Source: an uncultured Oscillospiraceae bacterium | Lineage (GTDB): Bacteria > Bacillota > Clostridia > Oscillospirales > Oscillospiraceae | Assembly: GCA_934670025.1 (NCBI GenBank) | Contig: CAKUOS010000002.1 | Span: 13,678-77,677 of the forward strand | DNA length: 64,000 nt | Reading direction: 5' to 3' | The notes under the pieces: model-generated | What the model saw: only the letters and a program-made list of their open reading frames with translations | Databases searched by the model: none | What the model was told of the DNA's origin: nothing | Translations under genes and position numbers: made by a program | Shown here: in pieces, positions 33,634 through 40,950 of the stretch | How positions within the stretch are numbered: the first letter of the stretch is position 1 | How the letters are laid out: each line of letters opens with the position of its first letter

Positions 33634-33835
33634 CGTCGTTATCCTCCCCATAGTTTTCTTCAAAGCGACCTTCAACAATGCCGCCGTAGGTGTAGCCGTT
33701 GTCGAAGCTCAGATAGATTGGCGTATCTTCATCGTACTGTGCGAGGAAGTTTATCAGCTCGCCAGCGGTCATCGTTCGATTGATCTGGTCGATACCGTAG
33801 CCTTCGCGGAAAGTGGAATAAATCAGCTTTTCCAT
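33626..33835 (-). CDS. Unknown small early protein, 69 aa
   Basis: ATG 33835 preceded by GGAGGGG. The segment TMTAGELINFLAQYDEDTPI followed by a short hairpin (YLSFDNGYTYGGI) is a pattern seen in many small phage and plasmid proteins of unknown function. It overlaps its downstream neighbour by 8 bases. Confidence 0.65.
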   Translation of the reverse strand: MEKLIYSTFREGYGIDQINRTMTAGELINFLAQYDEDTPIYLSFDNGYTYGGIVEGRFEENYGEDNDDE

Positions 33836-33846
33836 GATGCCCCTCC

Positions 33847-34134
33847 TCACACTTCGGAAACGTAAAACGTGGTGTCGCAAATCTGACCGAGGCTGTACAT
33901 GATTCCAGCGACCTCGATAATGTCGTAGGTTTCCGGATCGCTGTACTGCATGATTGTCCGCGCCATGCTATACAGCAGCTTAGTAGTGATGTTCCGCTGG
34001 GCGCCTTTGGCATCGTACGGCATATTCAAAAACTTGTCGTATGCCTTGCAATCGCCCCGTGTGAACCAACCGTGCCTGATGCACAGCGCCCGGAGATTGT
34101 CCATATCCATCCAGCGTTTTTCCTGAATCGTCAT
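33847..34134 (-). CDS. Unknown early protein, 95 aa
   Basis: ATG 34134 preceded by AAGGAGG. Features: a motif RALCIRHGWFTRGDCKAYDK and a helix with TTKLLYSMARTIMQYS. The first half resembles small phage proteins that pair Cys/His with Trp, but no zinc site is complete. Unknown. Confidence 0.62.
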   Translation of the reverse strand: MTIQEKRWMDMDNLRALCIRHGWFTRGDCKAYDKFLNMPYDAKGAQRNITTKLLYSMARTIMQYSDPETYDIIEVAGIMYSLGQICDTTFYVSEV

Positions 34135-34180
34135 TGCTTTTTCCTCCTTGATATTTTTGCCTTACTCGGTTATAATCAAG

Positions 34181-34258
34181 GTGGCCGGGGTAAGGCTCCC
34201 GGCTCACCTTCTGGGGTGTTTGAGTAGCGGGTCTGTGGAAGGGGCCGCTACTCTTTTT
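34181..34258. promoter_or_regulatory. Two adjacent hairpins between early genes
   Basis: GGTGGCCGGG with CCCGGCTCACC (one bulge) and the perfect 9-bp GAGTAGCGG/CCGCTACTC followed on the plus strand by TTTTTA. On the minus strand, the direction of the flanking genes, no T run follows, so there it would act as an mRNA structure rather than a terminator; on the plus strand it reads as a terminator. Confidence 0.5.
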
Positions 34259-34260
34259 AT

Positions 34261-34374
34261 TTACTCATCCATGATGCGCTTGACGCTTTCGCGGAGTTCT
34301 TCGAGCGTTTCGCACTTCTCGATGAGTTCGAGGATCGCTTTCAGCAGCGCCTCGGTGACGTTCACGTCGTTCAT
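34261..34374 (-). CDS. Small protein, first gene of the minus-strand early block (37 aa)
   Basis: A 37-residue frame starts at ATG 34374 (MNDVNVTEALLKAILELIEK) with GAAAGGAG 8 bases upstream and ends at 34261. It is helical and acidic. The gene lies 48 bases after the -10 element of the minus-strand promoter. Function unknown. Confidence 0.6.
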   Translation of the reverse strand: MNDVNVTEALLKAILELIEKCETLEELRESVKRIMDE

Positions 34375-34421
34375 TCACCTCGCTCCTTTCAAAAAGCTGT
34401 TCGGCTTTGCCTTACACTCAT

Positions 34422-34450
34422 ATATTAAACTATTTAGTTGAAAATGTCAA
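34422..34450 (-). promoter_or_regulatory. Divergent promoter, minus strand (early block)
   Basis: TTGACA (34445-34450) and TAATAT (34422-34427) with a 17-base spacer. The -35 lies in the pseudo-palindrome GTTGAAAATGTCAAC (34437-34451), probably an operator. Confidence 0.78.
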
Positions 34451-34492
34451 CCCTTTATTTTAACTTTTTCGGATATTTTTGAAAAAATTTAT

Positions 34493-34521
34493 TTGACAAT
34501 ATCAACCGAAAGGTTTATTAT
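34493..34521 (+). promoter_or_regulatory. Divergent promoter, plus strand (HTH regulators)
   Basis: TTGACA (34493-34498), 17-base spacer, TATTAT (34516-34521). The -35 forms part of TTGACAATATCAAC (34493-34506), which repeats the operator-like sequence at the minus promoter. Confidence 0.8.
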
Positions 34522-34545
34522 ATGAGACATGGAAGGAGGGATAGC

Positions 34546-34755
34546 GTGACAGCACGGCAGGTTATCGAAATGGCGGTGGCATACGCAGGGATTTCAAATT
34601 CCGAATTGGCGCGCAGACTCGATTGGTCACCCCAGCTTTTGAACAAACGGCTCAACACGGGGAAATTCACTGTTGAAGAATGGACGCAGATCGGGGAGGC
34701 CCTCGGAGCGAAAGCGCGAGTTGGATTCGATTTTCCCGACGGGAAAGAAATTTAG
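34546..34755 (+). CDS. HTH regulator (Cro/CI-like), 69 aa
   Basis: GTG 34546 follows GGAAGGAGGG; the ATG at 34522 would lie at or before the transcription start and lacks a ribosome binding site. The helix-turn-helix is about residues 15-40 (GISNSELARRLDWSPQLLNK). Being first after the plus promoter and facing the early block, it is a good candidate for the Cro-like or CI-like switch protein. Confidence 0.78.
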   Translation: MTARQVIEMAVAYAGISNSELARRLDWSPQLLNKRLNTGKFTVEEWTQIGEALGAKARVGFDFPDGKEI

Positions 34756-34766
34756 GGAGGAGCGCC

Positions 34767-35045
34767 ATGTACTTAGATTTCAAAGAGCGCGGTATCAGAC
34801 GGACAATCATTTCCTTTGACCCGTTTCTAAAGCGTGAAGATGTGCGCGGTCTGACCGATGCGCAGGTCGGCAAGAAGTATGGCTTGGCGACGAAGACCGT
34901 CAAGGCGATGCGGTTGCATCAGGACGTTCCCTTTGAGACGATCCAGATCCTGTGTCACCAGCTCCAATGCCAGCCCGGCGACGTTCTGAACGCCATAGAG
35001 GTCTATACGATTCCCGCAAAAGGAGAAAGCCCGGACGCATGGTAA
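34767..35045 (+). CDS. HTH transcriptional regulator, 92 aa
   Basis: It begins at ATG 34767 with GGGAGGAG, 11 bases after the previous gene. A helix-turn-helix lies at about 31-47 (LTDAQVGKKYGLATKTVKAM), and the segment IQILCHQLQCQPGDVLN is typical of YozG/HTH-26-like Xre proteins. It may work with the upstream 69-residue regulator. Confidence 0.72.
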   Translation: MYLDFKERGIRRTIISFDPFLKREDVRGLTDAQVGKKYGLATKTVKAMRLHQDVPFETIQILCHQLQCQPGDVLNAIEVYTIPAKGESPDAW

Positions 35046-35058
35046 GCGTCCGGGCTTT
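35029..35058. terminator. Bidirectional terminator
   Basis: GCCCGGACGC and GCGTCCGGGC form a perfect 10-bp stem around a 7-base loop that includes the stop codon of the plus-strand regulator. TTT follows on the plus strand, and TTTCTCCTTTT on the minus strand for the convergent gene at 35069-35323. Confidence 0.82.
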
Positions 35059-35068
35059 GGGGAGCAAG

Positions 35069-35323
35069 TCAGCGTTTGGTATGTAATTCAAAGCCGGTCC
35101 GTGTCCGTACCCGCGGCTCACTATTCGGTATGCGGATAATCAGATCTTCGAGATCACAGTCCAGTGCTTCGCATATCAAATCCAGATGCTCAAGGTTGAC
35201 GCGCTCGGCGAATTCGTGGTAGTAGTCGTTGATGGTAGACGGACGTATGCCAGTTGCGCGAGCGAGATCAGCCTGCGTCCAGCGCCTTTCGCCGAGGCGC
35301 GTGGACAGTAAAATCCTAATCAT
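35069..35323 (-). CDS. Xre-family HTH regulator, 84 aa
   Basis: ATG 35323 has AAAGGAG 7 bases upstream; the ATG at 35329 is too close to it. The helix-turn-helix is at about residues 14-36 (WTQADLARATGIRPSTINDY), followed by the common LDLICEALDCDLEDLI segment. It probably represses from the palindrome at 35340-35364. It may be the lysogeny repressor or a plasmid-like antitoxin-type regulator; no toxin gene is adjacent. Confidence 0.78.
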   Translation of the reverse strand: MIRILLSTRLGERRWTQADLARATGIRPSTINDYYHEFAERVNLEHLDLICEALDCDLEDLIIRIPNSEPRVRTRTGFELHTKR

Positions 35324-35339
35324 AGCCATGCTCCTTTAC

Positions 35340-35364
35340 GAGAAAATATAACAAGTATTTTCTC
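35340..35364. promoter_or_regulatory. Operator-like inverted repeat upstream of Xre gene
   Basis: GAGAAAAT and ATTTTCTC flank a 9-base centre in front of the minus-strand Xre gene. A further palindrome GTTATAAC (about 35386-35393) and GTTATAGAAAATG follow, suggesting several binding sites in this AT-rich divergent region. Confidence 0.55.
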
Positions 35365-35415
35365 ATTTTTCATGGAATCGTTAGGTTATAACGGATTTTG
35401 TTATAGAAAATGAAA

Positions 35416-35449
35416 CCGCTATGTTGGGCAATCCAGCATAGCGGCTTTT
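35416..35449 (+). terminator. Terminator-like hairpin
   Basis: CCGCTATGTTGG and CCAGCATAGCGG form a 12-bp stem with one mismatch-type wobble, followed by CTTTTG. No coding region precedes it on the plus strand for 370 bases, so it may end a short regulatory RNA from the divergent region, or act on 35508. Confidence 0.5.
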
Positions 35450-35507
35450 GCTATATCACGATAAAATAAGAGCGGGTGCATGGCTCGATAGAGCAGGAGG
35501 AAGAAAT

Positions 35508-35816
35508 ATGCCTAAAGATGATTTGGAAGTTAGATCATACGCATATCAATGCATCGACGAATCGGGCGAAGGATTCGTCCTTGCCTATTTCAACGGTAAT
35601 CAAGAGGTTCCGGACGATACAATTCTGCACGATGGGAAGACATATCAGCGCGTGGAGCATCTCAGAATTGATTACGACTCCATCCCGTCCCATCAAAGAG
35701 ACACTCTTGCCGAAATGGCGCTCGACCTAACGCGGCAGGTGATGAATGACCCAGAGCTCAGAGCAAAATGCGATCAATTTGTCGAGTCTGCGAAGCACCG
35801 CAAGCGGAAAAAATGA
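35508..35816 (+). CDS. Unknown protein at the prophage right border, 102 aa
   Basis: It starts at ATG 35508 with AGGAGG 6 bases upstream. The sequence (MPKDDLEVRSYAYQCIDESG, later QRVEHLRIDYDSIPSHQRDT) is soluble with a basic Lys/Arg end. It is the last frame before the host rpsI terminator, so it may be a lysogenic-conversion gene or a remnant host gene. No family recognised. Confidence 0.55.
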   Translation: MPKDDLEVRSYAYQCIDESGEGFVLAYFNGNQEVPDDTILHDGKTYQRVEHLRIDYDSIPSHQRDTLAEMALDLTRQVMNDPELRAKCDQFVESAKHRKRKK

Positions 35817-35921
35817 ACCACAGCATGAACCACAAAACTTGATTTTAAGAGCCATGCACCTCAAATGAACCTCGATTTTTTATGTTTTTCTTTGCTCGGT
35901 TATAACAGAGTTTATCAAAAG

Positions 35922-35956
35922 AAAAAAGCCAGAAACCATTGTGGTTTCTGGCTTTT
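35922..35956 (-). terminator. Terminator of the rplM-rpsI operon
   Basis: A perfect 13-bp inverted repeat (AAGCCAGAAACCA/TGGTTTCTGGCTT) with a 3-base centre lies 10 bases past the rpsI stop. On the minus strand a run of T follows the stem. Weak activity in the plus direction is possible. Confidence 0.9.
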
Positions 35957-35965
35957 CTTGAAAAC

Positions 35966-36370
35966 TCAACGCTTCGAGAACTGGGGAGCACGTCTCGCTG
36001 CTTTGAGACCGTATTTCTTTCTTTCCTTCATTCTCGGGTCGCGGGTCAGGAAACCGGCGGCCTTCAGAGCAGCGCGATATTCGGGGTTGACGCTCAGCAG
36101 CGCGCGGGCAACGCCATGACGGATGGCGCCGGCCTGACCGGAGACGCCGCCGCCCTCGACGGTGCAGACGATGTCGACCTTGCCGACCAGATCGCAGGTA
36201 GCCAGCGGCTGACGGACGACCATCTTCAGGGTATCCAGACCAAAGTAATCGTCGATATCACGGCCGTTGATGGTGATGGAGCCGGTGCCGCCCTGGTAGA
36301 CGCGCACACGCGCGACGGAGGACTTGCGGCGGCCGGTGCCGTACTGATACTGTCTTTTGCTCTCGTACAT
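35966..36370 (-). CDS. rpsI: 30S ribosomal protein S9
   Basis: The 134-residue protein has [14 protein letters not shown] near the start, [19 protein letters not shown] in the middle and ends with [17 protein letters not shown], all diagnostic for S9; the C-terminal KR tail reaches the ribosomal P site. RBS GGAGG. It lies 14 bases after rplM, the conserved pair. Its 3' end lies next to the prophage, and ends of conserved genes are common attachment sites; no proof here. Confidence 0.97.
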   Translation of the reverse strand: MYESKRQYQYGTGRRKSSVARVRVYQGGTGSITINGRDIDDYFGLDTLKMVVRQPLATCDLVGKVDIVCTVEGGGVSGQAGAIRHGVARALLSVNPEYRAALKAAGFLTRDPRMKERKKYGLKAARRAPQFSKR

Positions 36371-36384
36371 AGTCTGTTACCTCC

Positions 36385-36813
36385 TCAGTCCAAAGTCCAT
36401 GCTTCGGGCTTCTGTGCAGCGTTGTTGTGCTCGGCGCCCTTGTACAGCTTCAGGCGGGTGAGCTCGGCGCGGCCGATGCTGTTCTTGGGCAGCATACCCT
36501 TGACAGCCAGCTCCATGGCGAACTCGGGACGCTCGTTCATCAGCGTGCGGTACTTGACGTCCTTGAGGTTGCCGATCCAGCCGGTGTGATGATAGTAATG
36601 CTTGTTGTCGAGCTTCTTGCCGGTGAGGACTGCCTTGTCAACATTGACAATGATGACGAAATCGCCGCAGTCAACGTTCGGGGTGAAGTCAACCTTGTGC
36701 TTGCCGCGCAGGAGCTTGGCAGCGGTCACAGCGGTACGGCCCAGGGGCTTACCGGCTGCGTCGAGAACGTACCATTTTCTCTGGACGGTCTCTTTCTTAG
36801 CCATAGTGGTCAT
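36385..36813 (-). CDS. rplM: 50S ribosomal protein L13
   Basis: The 142-residue size is exact for L13. VQRKWYVLDAAGKPLGR at the start, HYYHHTGWIGNLK in the middle and AVKGMLPKNSIGR towards the end are diagnostic. ATG 36813 follows GGAGG; longer upstream frames run into the leader. It is transcribed from the promoter at 36916-36944 with a leader of about 95 bases that might bind L13 for feedback control. Confidence 0.97.
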   Translation of the reverse strand: MTTMAKKETVQRKWYVLDAAGKPLGRTAVTAAKLLRGKHKVDFTPNVDCGDFVIIVNVDKAVLTGKKLDNKHYYHHTGWIGNLKDVKYRTLMNERPEFAMELAVKGMLPKNSIGRAELTRLKLYKGAEHNNAAQKPEAWTLD

Positions 36814-36915
36814 GATTGTTCCTCCGTTTGAAAACGTCGCCGTTTTCTTTATGATAAAAAGTTTTGACAATTTTTCGCCGCGCGTATACAATAAACCTCG
36901 CAAACGCGCTTCCTC

Positions 36916-36944
36916 TTTATATCACACGGAAATTTGCGTGTCAA
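36916..36944 (-). promoter_or_regulatory. Promoter of rplM-rpsI
   Basis: On the minus strand: TTGACA (36939-36944), 17-base spacer, TATAAA (36916-36921). It is close to consensus, as expected for ribosomal protein genes. The leader from about 36909 to 36814 has short inverted repeats (AAAACGTCGCCGTTTTC) near the ribosome binding site. Confidence 0.88.
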
Positions 36945-37061
36945 GAGCGTTTTTCCGGAATTTTAACGGTTTCCGCTATGTGCTTCAAAATGCTCGTAAA
37001 TGCTCCTGTTTCCTCTTAAATGCTCGTTTTGCAGATCACATCAAAGGCAGGTGCTTTTTGC

Positions 37062-37781
37062 ATGAAAAATATGATCGGCAGGATCCGCCGCTGCGTGGAG
37101 GACTATGATATGATCCATGACGGCGACGTCGTGGCCGTCGGCGTATCGGGCGGCAAGGATTCTCTGACGCTCCTTTCGATGCTCGCGCAGCTGCGCGGCT
37201 TCTATCCGAAGAAATTCACGCTTCTCGCCGCGACGATCGACATGGGCCTCGGCGGGATGGATTTTTCGCCGGTGGCGGAGTATTGCCGGCAGTTGGACGT
37301 GCCGTATCTCACGCGCAAAACCGAGATCGGCCCGATCATCTTCGACTACCGGCAGGAGAAAAACCCCTGCTCGATGTGCGCGAAGATGCGCCGCGGCGCG
37401 CTCAACGACCTTTTGCAGGAGGCCGGGTGCAGCAAGATCGCACTCGGGCACCACTTTGACGACGCGGTCGAGACGTTTCTCATGAGCCTTCTCTACGAGG
37501 GCCGCATCGGCTGCTTTGAGCCGGTCACGTATCTCAGCCGCACCGGCGTCACGCAGATCCGGCCCATGCTCTATGTCGGTGAAAAGGCCATCGCGCAGTA
37601 CGCCGAGGAGGAAAACCTCCCCGTCGTCCACAACGTCTGCCCGGCGGACAAGCACACCAAGCGGCAGGAGGTCAAGGAGCTGATCGCCGCGCTCTCGGCG
37701 CAGTATCCGGATCTGAAAACGAAGGTCTTCGGCGCGATGCAGCGGCTGCCGCTCAACAACTGGGGCGTGGAGGAGCGCTGA
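37062..37781 (+). CDS. ttcA: tRNA 2-thiocytidine synthetase TtcA family (PP-loop ATPase)
   Basis: The 239-residue protein has the PP-loop SGGKDSL (about 34-40), then CSMCAKMRRG with the CxxC pair that binds an iron-sulfur cluster (about 106-109), and GHHFDDAVET (about 130-139). This set is typical of TtcA/TtuA enzymes that thiolate cytidine 32 or related positions in tRNA. ATG 37062 has AGGCAGG upstream. The gene is alone and ends in a strong terminator. TilS or ThiI are excluded by size and the CxxC. Confidence 0.85.
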   Translation: MKNMIGRIRRCVEDYDMIHDGDVVAVGVSGGKDSLTLLSMLAQLRGFYPKKFTLLAATIDMGLGGMDFSPVAEYCRQLDVPYLTRKTEIGPIIFDYRQEKNPCSMCAKMRRGALNDLLQEAGCSKIALGHHFDDAVETFLMSLLYEGRIGCFEPVTYLSRTGVTQIRPMLYVGEKAIAQYAEEENLPVVHNVCPADKHTKRQEVKELIAALSAQYPDLKTKVFGAMQRLPLNNWGVEER

Positions 37782-37803
37782 GGCTCTGTACTTTTATAAA
37801 TAT

Positions 37804-37847
37804 GGCGCGCGTTTTTGCAGTTCAGCTAAAAACGCGCGCCGTTTTTT
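37804..37847 (+). terminator. Terminator after ttcA
   Basis: GGCGCGCGTTTTT and AAAAACGCGCGCC form a perfect 13-bp stem, followed by GTTTTTT. Confidence 0.92.
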
Positions 37848-37892
37848 ATCGGTTTTGCCCGGAAATTTGCGAAAGGAATGCACGCGCGTCGA

Positions 37893-37921
37893 TTGCGGCC
37901 GCGGCGCGGAGCCGCTATAAT
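37893..37921 (+). promoter_or_regulatory. Promoter of the lipoprotein gene
   Basis: TTGCGG (37893-37898), 17-base spacer, TATAAT (37916-37921), 40 bases before the start. Confidence 0.75.
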
Positions 37922-37960
37922 ATCCTAAGAGAGAGAATTTTTAGAAAAGCGGAGGAGATT

Positions 37961-39349
37961 ATGAAAAAATGGATCGCGTTCGCGCTGGCGCTGGCGCTCT
38001 GCGCGCTGCTCACGGCCTGCGCGGGAAGCAGCGGAAAATTCGAAAGCTATGTGAAAAACGGCGACTACCAGAAGGCCGCCGCGCTCTACAGCGACAAGAT
38101 CGCGGGCAACAGCAAGCTCGAGATCGAGGCCGAGACCTTCCTGACGCAGTATTTGCAGGAGAGCTGGGACAGCTATGAGAGCGGAAAGACAGACGACGAG
38201 ACGCTGGACGGCGTGCTGCGCACGCTGGAAAATCTCTGCTCGCAGACAGGCATCTGGCTCGACCTGTTTGAGGTGGAATACCAGCACGAGACGCTGCGCG
38301 CGTCGCGCGCGAGCTTTGCGGAGGCCGAAGCCTCCATGCAGGCCGAGGATTATCTGACCGCCATCCGTCAGTACCGGGCCGTCTCCCCGGACGACGAAGA
38401 CAATTACGCCACGGCGCAGAACGCCATCGGCCGGGCGGAGGATTCCTATCAGCAGCAGGTGCTGACGCTGGCGCAGGGCCATTTGGACGCGGGCGAATAC
38501 TCCACCGCCGTCGAGACGGTCAAGGCTGCGGAGCAGGCCTTCGGCACGACGGACGAATTTGAGTCGTTCATCGCCCGAAGCTACGCGCAGTTCTACGCCG
38601 AACAGCTGCAAAGCGCGTTCGATGCGGGCGACTATATTCAGGTGAAATCCGTCTATGAAGAGGCCGGCGCGTGCGAATACGACGTGATCACGGCGGAGAT
38701 GACCTCCCTGTTTGCGCAGAGCCAGACCGCATACCAGAAAACCGTGCTGGACGAGGCGGAGGCCGCGTTCGGAGAGGCGAAGGACTATGAAGCCGCCATC
38801 CGCGTCATCAACGCCGCCATGGCCGAATACGGCGAGACGGATGCGTTCACGGAAAAGCTGGAATACTACCAGACCTACGCGCCGGTCTACCTGACCTCGC
38901 TCGAGGGTATCCGCGTGGGCCGCGAGATGGAGGTCGGCTACGCGATCTGGGGCAGAGCGACGGACGTGCTCGGCACGGAATATAACAGCGACACCGTCAT
39001 CACCACCGAGGATCCCAGCGCCGACCGCGACAGTCCCGACAACTCCGCATATTTCTATCTGAACGCGGAATACAGCACGCTGACCGGCATTGTCTACCGG
39101 CCGCATCAGACGCTCTCGTGCGAGTACGACTGGACGAAGAGCCCGGTCGCCGAGATCTACGGCGACGGCGTGCTGCTCTACAGCGCGCCCGAATTCACAA
39201 TGCAGAGCTACGACCCCGTGACCTTTACGCTGGACGTGTCAGGCGTGAAGGAGCTGCGGATCTTCATGGAGGGCGGCTGGCGCAACAACGCGCTGGACTA
39301 TTTCTACCAGCCGAAGCTCTGCTTCGCGGAGATCACGATTCAGAAATAA
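37961..39349 (+). CDS. Lipoprotein with repeated helical (TPR-like) segments
   Basis: The 462-residue protein starts at ATG 37961 after GGAGGAG. It has a lipoprotein signal (KKWIAFALALALCALLTAC, lipobox LTAC) and about 300 residues of helical repeats with aromatic and alanine patterns (ESYVKNGDYQKAAALYSD, then DYLTAIRQYRAV, DAGEYSTAVETV). The C-terminal 130 residues form a beta domain (VYRPHQTLSCEYDWTKSP) like NPCBM/galactose-binding folds. Probably a surface binding protein; ligand unknown. Flanked by strong terminators. Confidence 0.72.
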   Translation: MKKWIAFALALALCALLTACAGSSGKFESYVKNGDYQKAAALYSDKIAGNSKLEIEAETFLTQYLQESWDSYESGKTDDETLDGVLRTLENLCSQTGIWLDLFEVEYQHETLRASRASFAEAEASMQAEDYLTAIRQYRAVSPDDEDNYATAQNAIGRAEDSYQQQVLTLAQGHLDAGEYSTAVETVKAAEQAFGTTDEFESFIARSYAQFYAEQLQSAFDAGDYIQVKSVYEEAGACEYDVITAEMTSLFAQSQTAYQKTVLDEAEAAFGEAKDYEAAIRVINAAMAEYGETDAFTEKLEYYQTYAPVYLTSLEGIRVGREMEVGYAIWGRATDVLGTEYNSDTVITTEDPSADRDSPDNSAYFYLNAEYSTLTGIVYRPHQTLSCEYDWTKSPVAEIYGDGVLLYSAPEFTMQSYDPVTFTLDVSGVKELRIFMEGGWRNNALDYFYQPKLCFAEITIQK

Positions 39350-39374
39350 CGCCCGCTCCCCGGGAAATACAGGA

Positions 39375-39411
39375 ACCCGGCGCAGTTTCGAACTGCGCCG
39401 GGTGTTTTTTA
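39375..39411. terminator. Bidirectional terminator between lipoprotein and MATE genes
   Basis: ACCCGGCGCAGTT/AACTGCGCCGGGT forms a perfect 13-bp stem with loop TCG, followed by GTTTTTT. It overlaps the MATE stop codon and may serve both convergent genes. Confidence 0.9.
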
Positions 39412-40743
39412 CGCTTTTTCCCGTGTCCAGCGGCCGCTGCGGTAAAACAGGATCGACAGCGCCGTCGCCACGCACCAGCCGACCGGCCACGCGCACCAGA
39501 TGCCCGTCGCGCCGAGGACGGTCTTCGACAAAACCGCCGCCAGCGTCACGCGCAGGATGAGATCGGTGAACGTGGAGATCATGAACTTCCCCATCATCTC
39601 GCAGCCGCGCAGCACGCCGTCGGCCACGAGCTTGGCTGAGACGACGAAGTAAAACGGCGCGAGGATGCGCAGATACATGACGCCGGTGTTGACGGCCTCC
39701 TGCGTCGGCTGTTCGAGAAACAGCCCCAGCGCCCACCGGCCGGCGAAGAAATACAGCGCGGCCAGCGGCAGGCTCAGCAGCCACACCATCTTAAGCCCCG
39801 CGCGGAAGCCCGCCTGAATGCGCGGCAGCTTGCCCGCGCCGAGATTCTGCGCGGCATAGTTGGAGATGCCGTTGCCGAGCGTCGTAAACGAGGTGATCAC
39901 GAGGTTATTGAGCTTCACCGCGGCCGAATAACCCGCCATGACACCGGGCCCGAAGCTGTTGATGATGCTCTGGATGAGGATATTGCCGACGGAGATGAAG
40001 CTCTGCTGCAAGACGCTCGGCACGGCGACGGCGACGAACTGCCGCAAAATCGCCCCGGAGAACAGCGGCGCGCGCTGCGCCGTCTCGACGCGCCGCAGCC
40101 GCCGCAGCACGAACGCCACCGCCAGCACACAGCTGACGCCCTGGCACAAAAACGTCGCCCACGCGACGCCCGCCACGCCCATATCGAACGCCGTGACGAA
40201 GAAGATATCCATCCCGATGTTTGACAGCGACGACGCAGCCAGGAACCAGAACGGCGTTTTGGAATCGCCGAGCGCGGAGAAAATGCCCGTGGCGATGTTG
40301 TAGAAAAACACGAACGGCAGACCCCAGATGTAGATATCGAGGTACAGCTTCGAATCCGCGAAGACCGCCTCCGGTGTGCGGATGAGGCGCAGAAGCCCCG
40401 TGCAGCCGAACAGGCCCGCAAGCATCAGCAGCGCGCACACGCCCGCGCTCGTGAGCATGGCGGTGGAGACGGCGGTCTTCATGCTGCGGTAGTCTCTGGC
40501 GCCGAAATAGCGCGAGACGATGACCGAACAGCCGATGTTGCAGCCGAAGGCGAAGGCGATAAAGATGAGCGTGACCTCGTAGCTGTTGCCGACGGCGGCC
40601 AGTGCGTTTTCGCTGATGAATTTGCCGGCGACGAAGCTGTCGGCGATGTTGTAAAGCTGCTGGAACAGGACGCTGCCGAACAGCGGCAGGCAGAAGCGCC
40701 ATAAAACCGACGACGGCTTCCCCGCCGTCAGATCCTGATTCAT
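39409..40743 (-). CDS. MATE family efflux transporter
   Basis: The 444-residue protein has 12 hydrophobic segments in two halves. Features: PLFGSVLFQQLYNIADSFVAGKF at the start and GNSYEVTLIFIAFAFGCNIGCSVIVSRYFGA, the usual MATE/DinF signature. It probably exports cationic drugs or metabolites by Na+ or H+ antiport. ATG 40743 has GGAGG upstream; the longer frame adds no plausible segment. Confidence 0.88.
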   Translation of the reverse strand: MNQDLTAGKPSSVLWRFCLPLFGSVLFQQLYNIADSFVAGKFISENALAAVGNSYEVTLIFIAFAFGCNIGCSVIVSRYFGARDYRSMKTAVSTAMLTSAGVCALLMLAGLFGCTGLLRLIRTPEAVFADSKLYLDIYIWGLPFVFFYNIATGIFSALGDSKTPFWFLAASSLSNIGMDIFFVTAFDMGVAGVAWATFLCQGVSCVLAVAFVLRRLRRVETAQRAPLFSGAILRQFVAVAVPSVLQQSFISVGNILIQSIINSFGPGVMAGYSAAVKLNNLVITSFTTLGNGISNYAAQNLGAGKLPRIQAGFRAGLKMVWLLSLPLAALYFFAGRWALGLFLEQPTQEAVNTGVMYLRILAPFYFVVSAKLVADGVLRGCEMMGKFMISTFTDLILRVTLAAVLSKTVLGATGIWCAWPVGWCVATALSILFYRSGRWTREKA

Positions 40744-40872
40744 ACCGTATTTCCTCCAGACTTGGCCGGTACCGGCCGGGATGCACCACGCATTATAATC
40801 CCGCGCCCGGCGGAAGTAAAGCCCGGGTGCGCGTTTTTGCACAGATTTTTACACGTTTTCCCGCGCAGGGGA

Positions 40873-40901
40873 TTGGAAATACCGGCAAAGTGTGATATGA
40901 T
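40873..40901 (+). promoter_or_regulatory. Promoter of the DEAD-box helicase
   Basis: TTGGAA (40873-40878), 17-base spacer, TATGAT (40896-40901), 50 bases before ATG 40951. Confidence 0.7.
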
Positions 40902-40950
40902 TAAAAAAATTGCGATTTTTCGCGTAAAAACCAGAGGTAGATGAATCGAT

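Larger units (their letters stand above)
1..35816. mobile_element. Prophage (contractile tail), left end outside window
   Basis: A continuous late gene cluster on the plus strand (terminase, lambda-like head, P2-like contractile tail, lysis) is followed by a small early/regulatory block, mostly on the minus strand. The right border is placed before the rpsI terminator because rpsI and rplM beyond it are core host genes; it could fall anywhere between about 35330 and 35960. No integrase and no direct repeat that could be called attL/attR is visible, as the left end is missing. Whether it is still inducible cannot be told, but every structural gene examined has an intact reading frame, a strong ribosome binding site and tight spacing. 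Confidence 0.93.

Noticed and set aside
35813..35960. attR site at the rpsI end
   Set aside because: The direct repeat of TGAACCACA near 35813-35835 and the rpsI end are possible sites, but without the left border there is no second copy to compare.
36970..37026. AAATGCTC units repeated three times upstream of ttcA
   Set aside because: Irregular spacing and short length; no known function, might be chance in an AT-rich leader.
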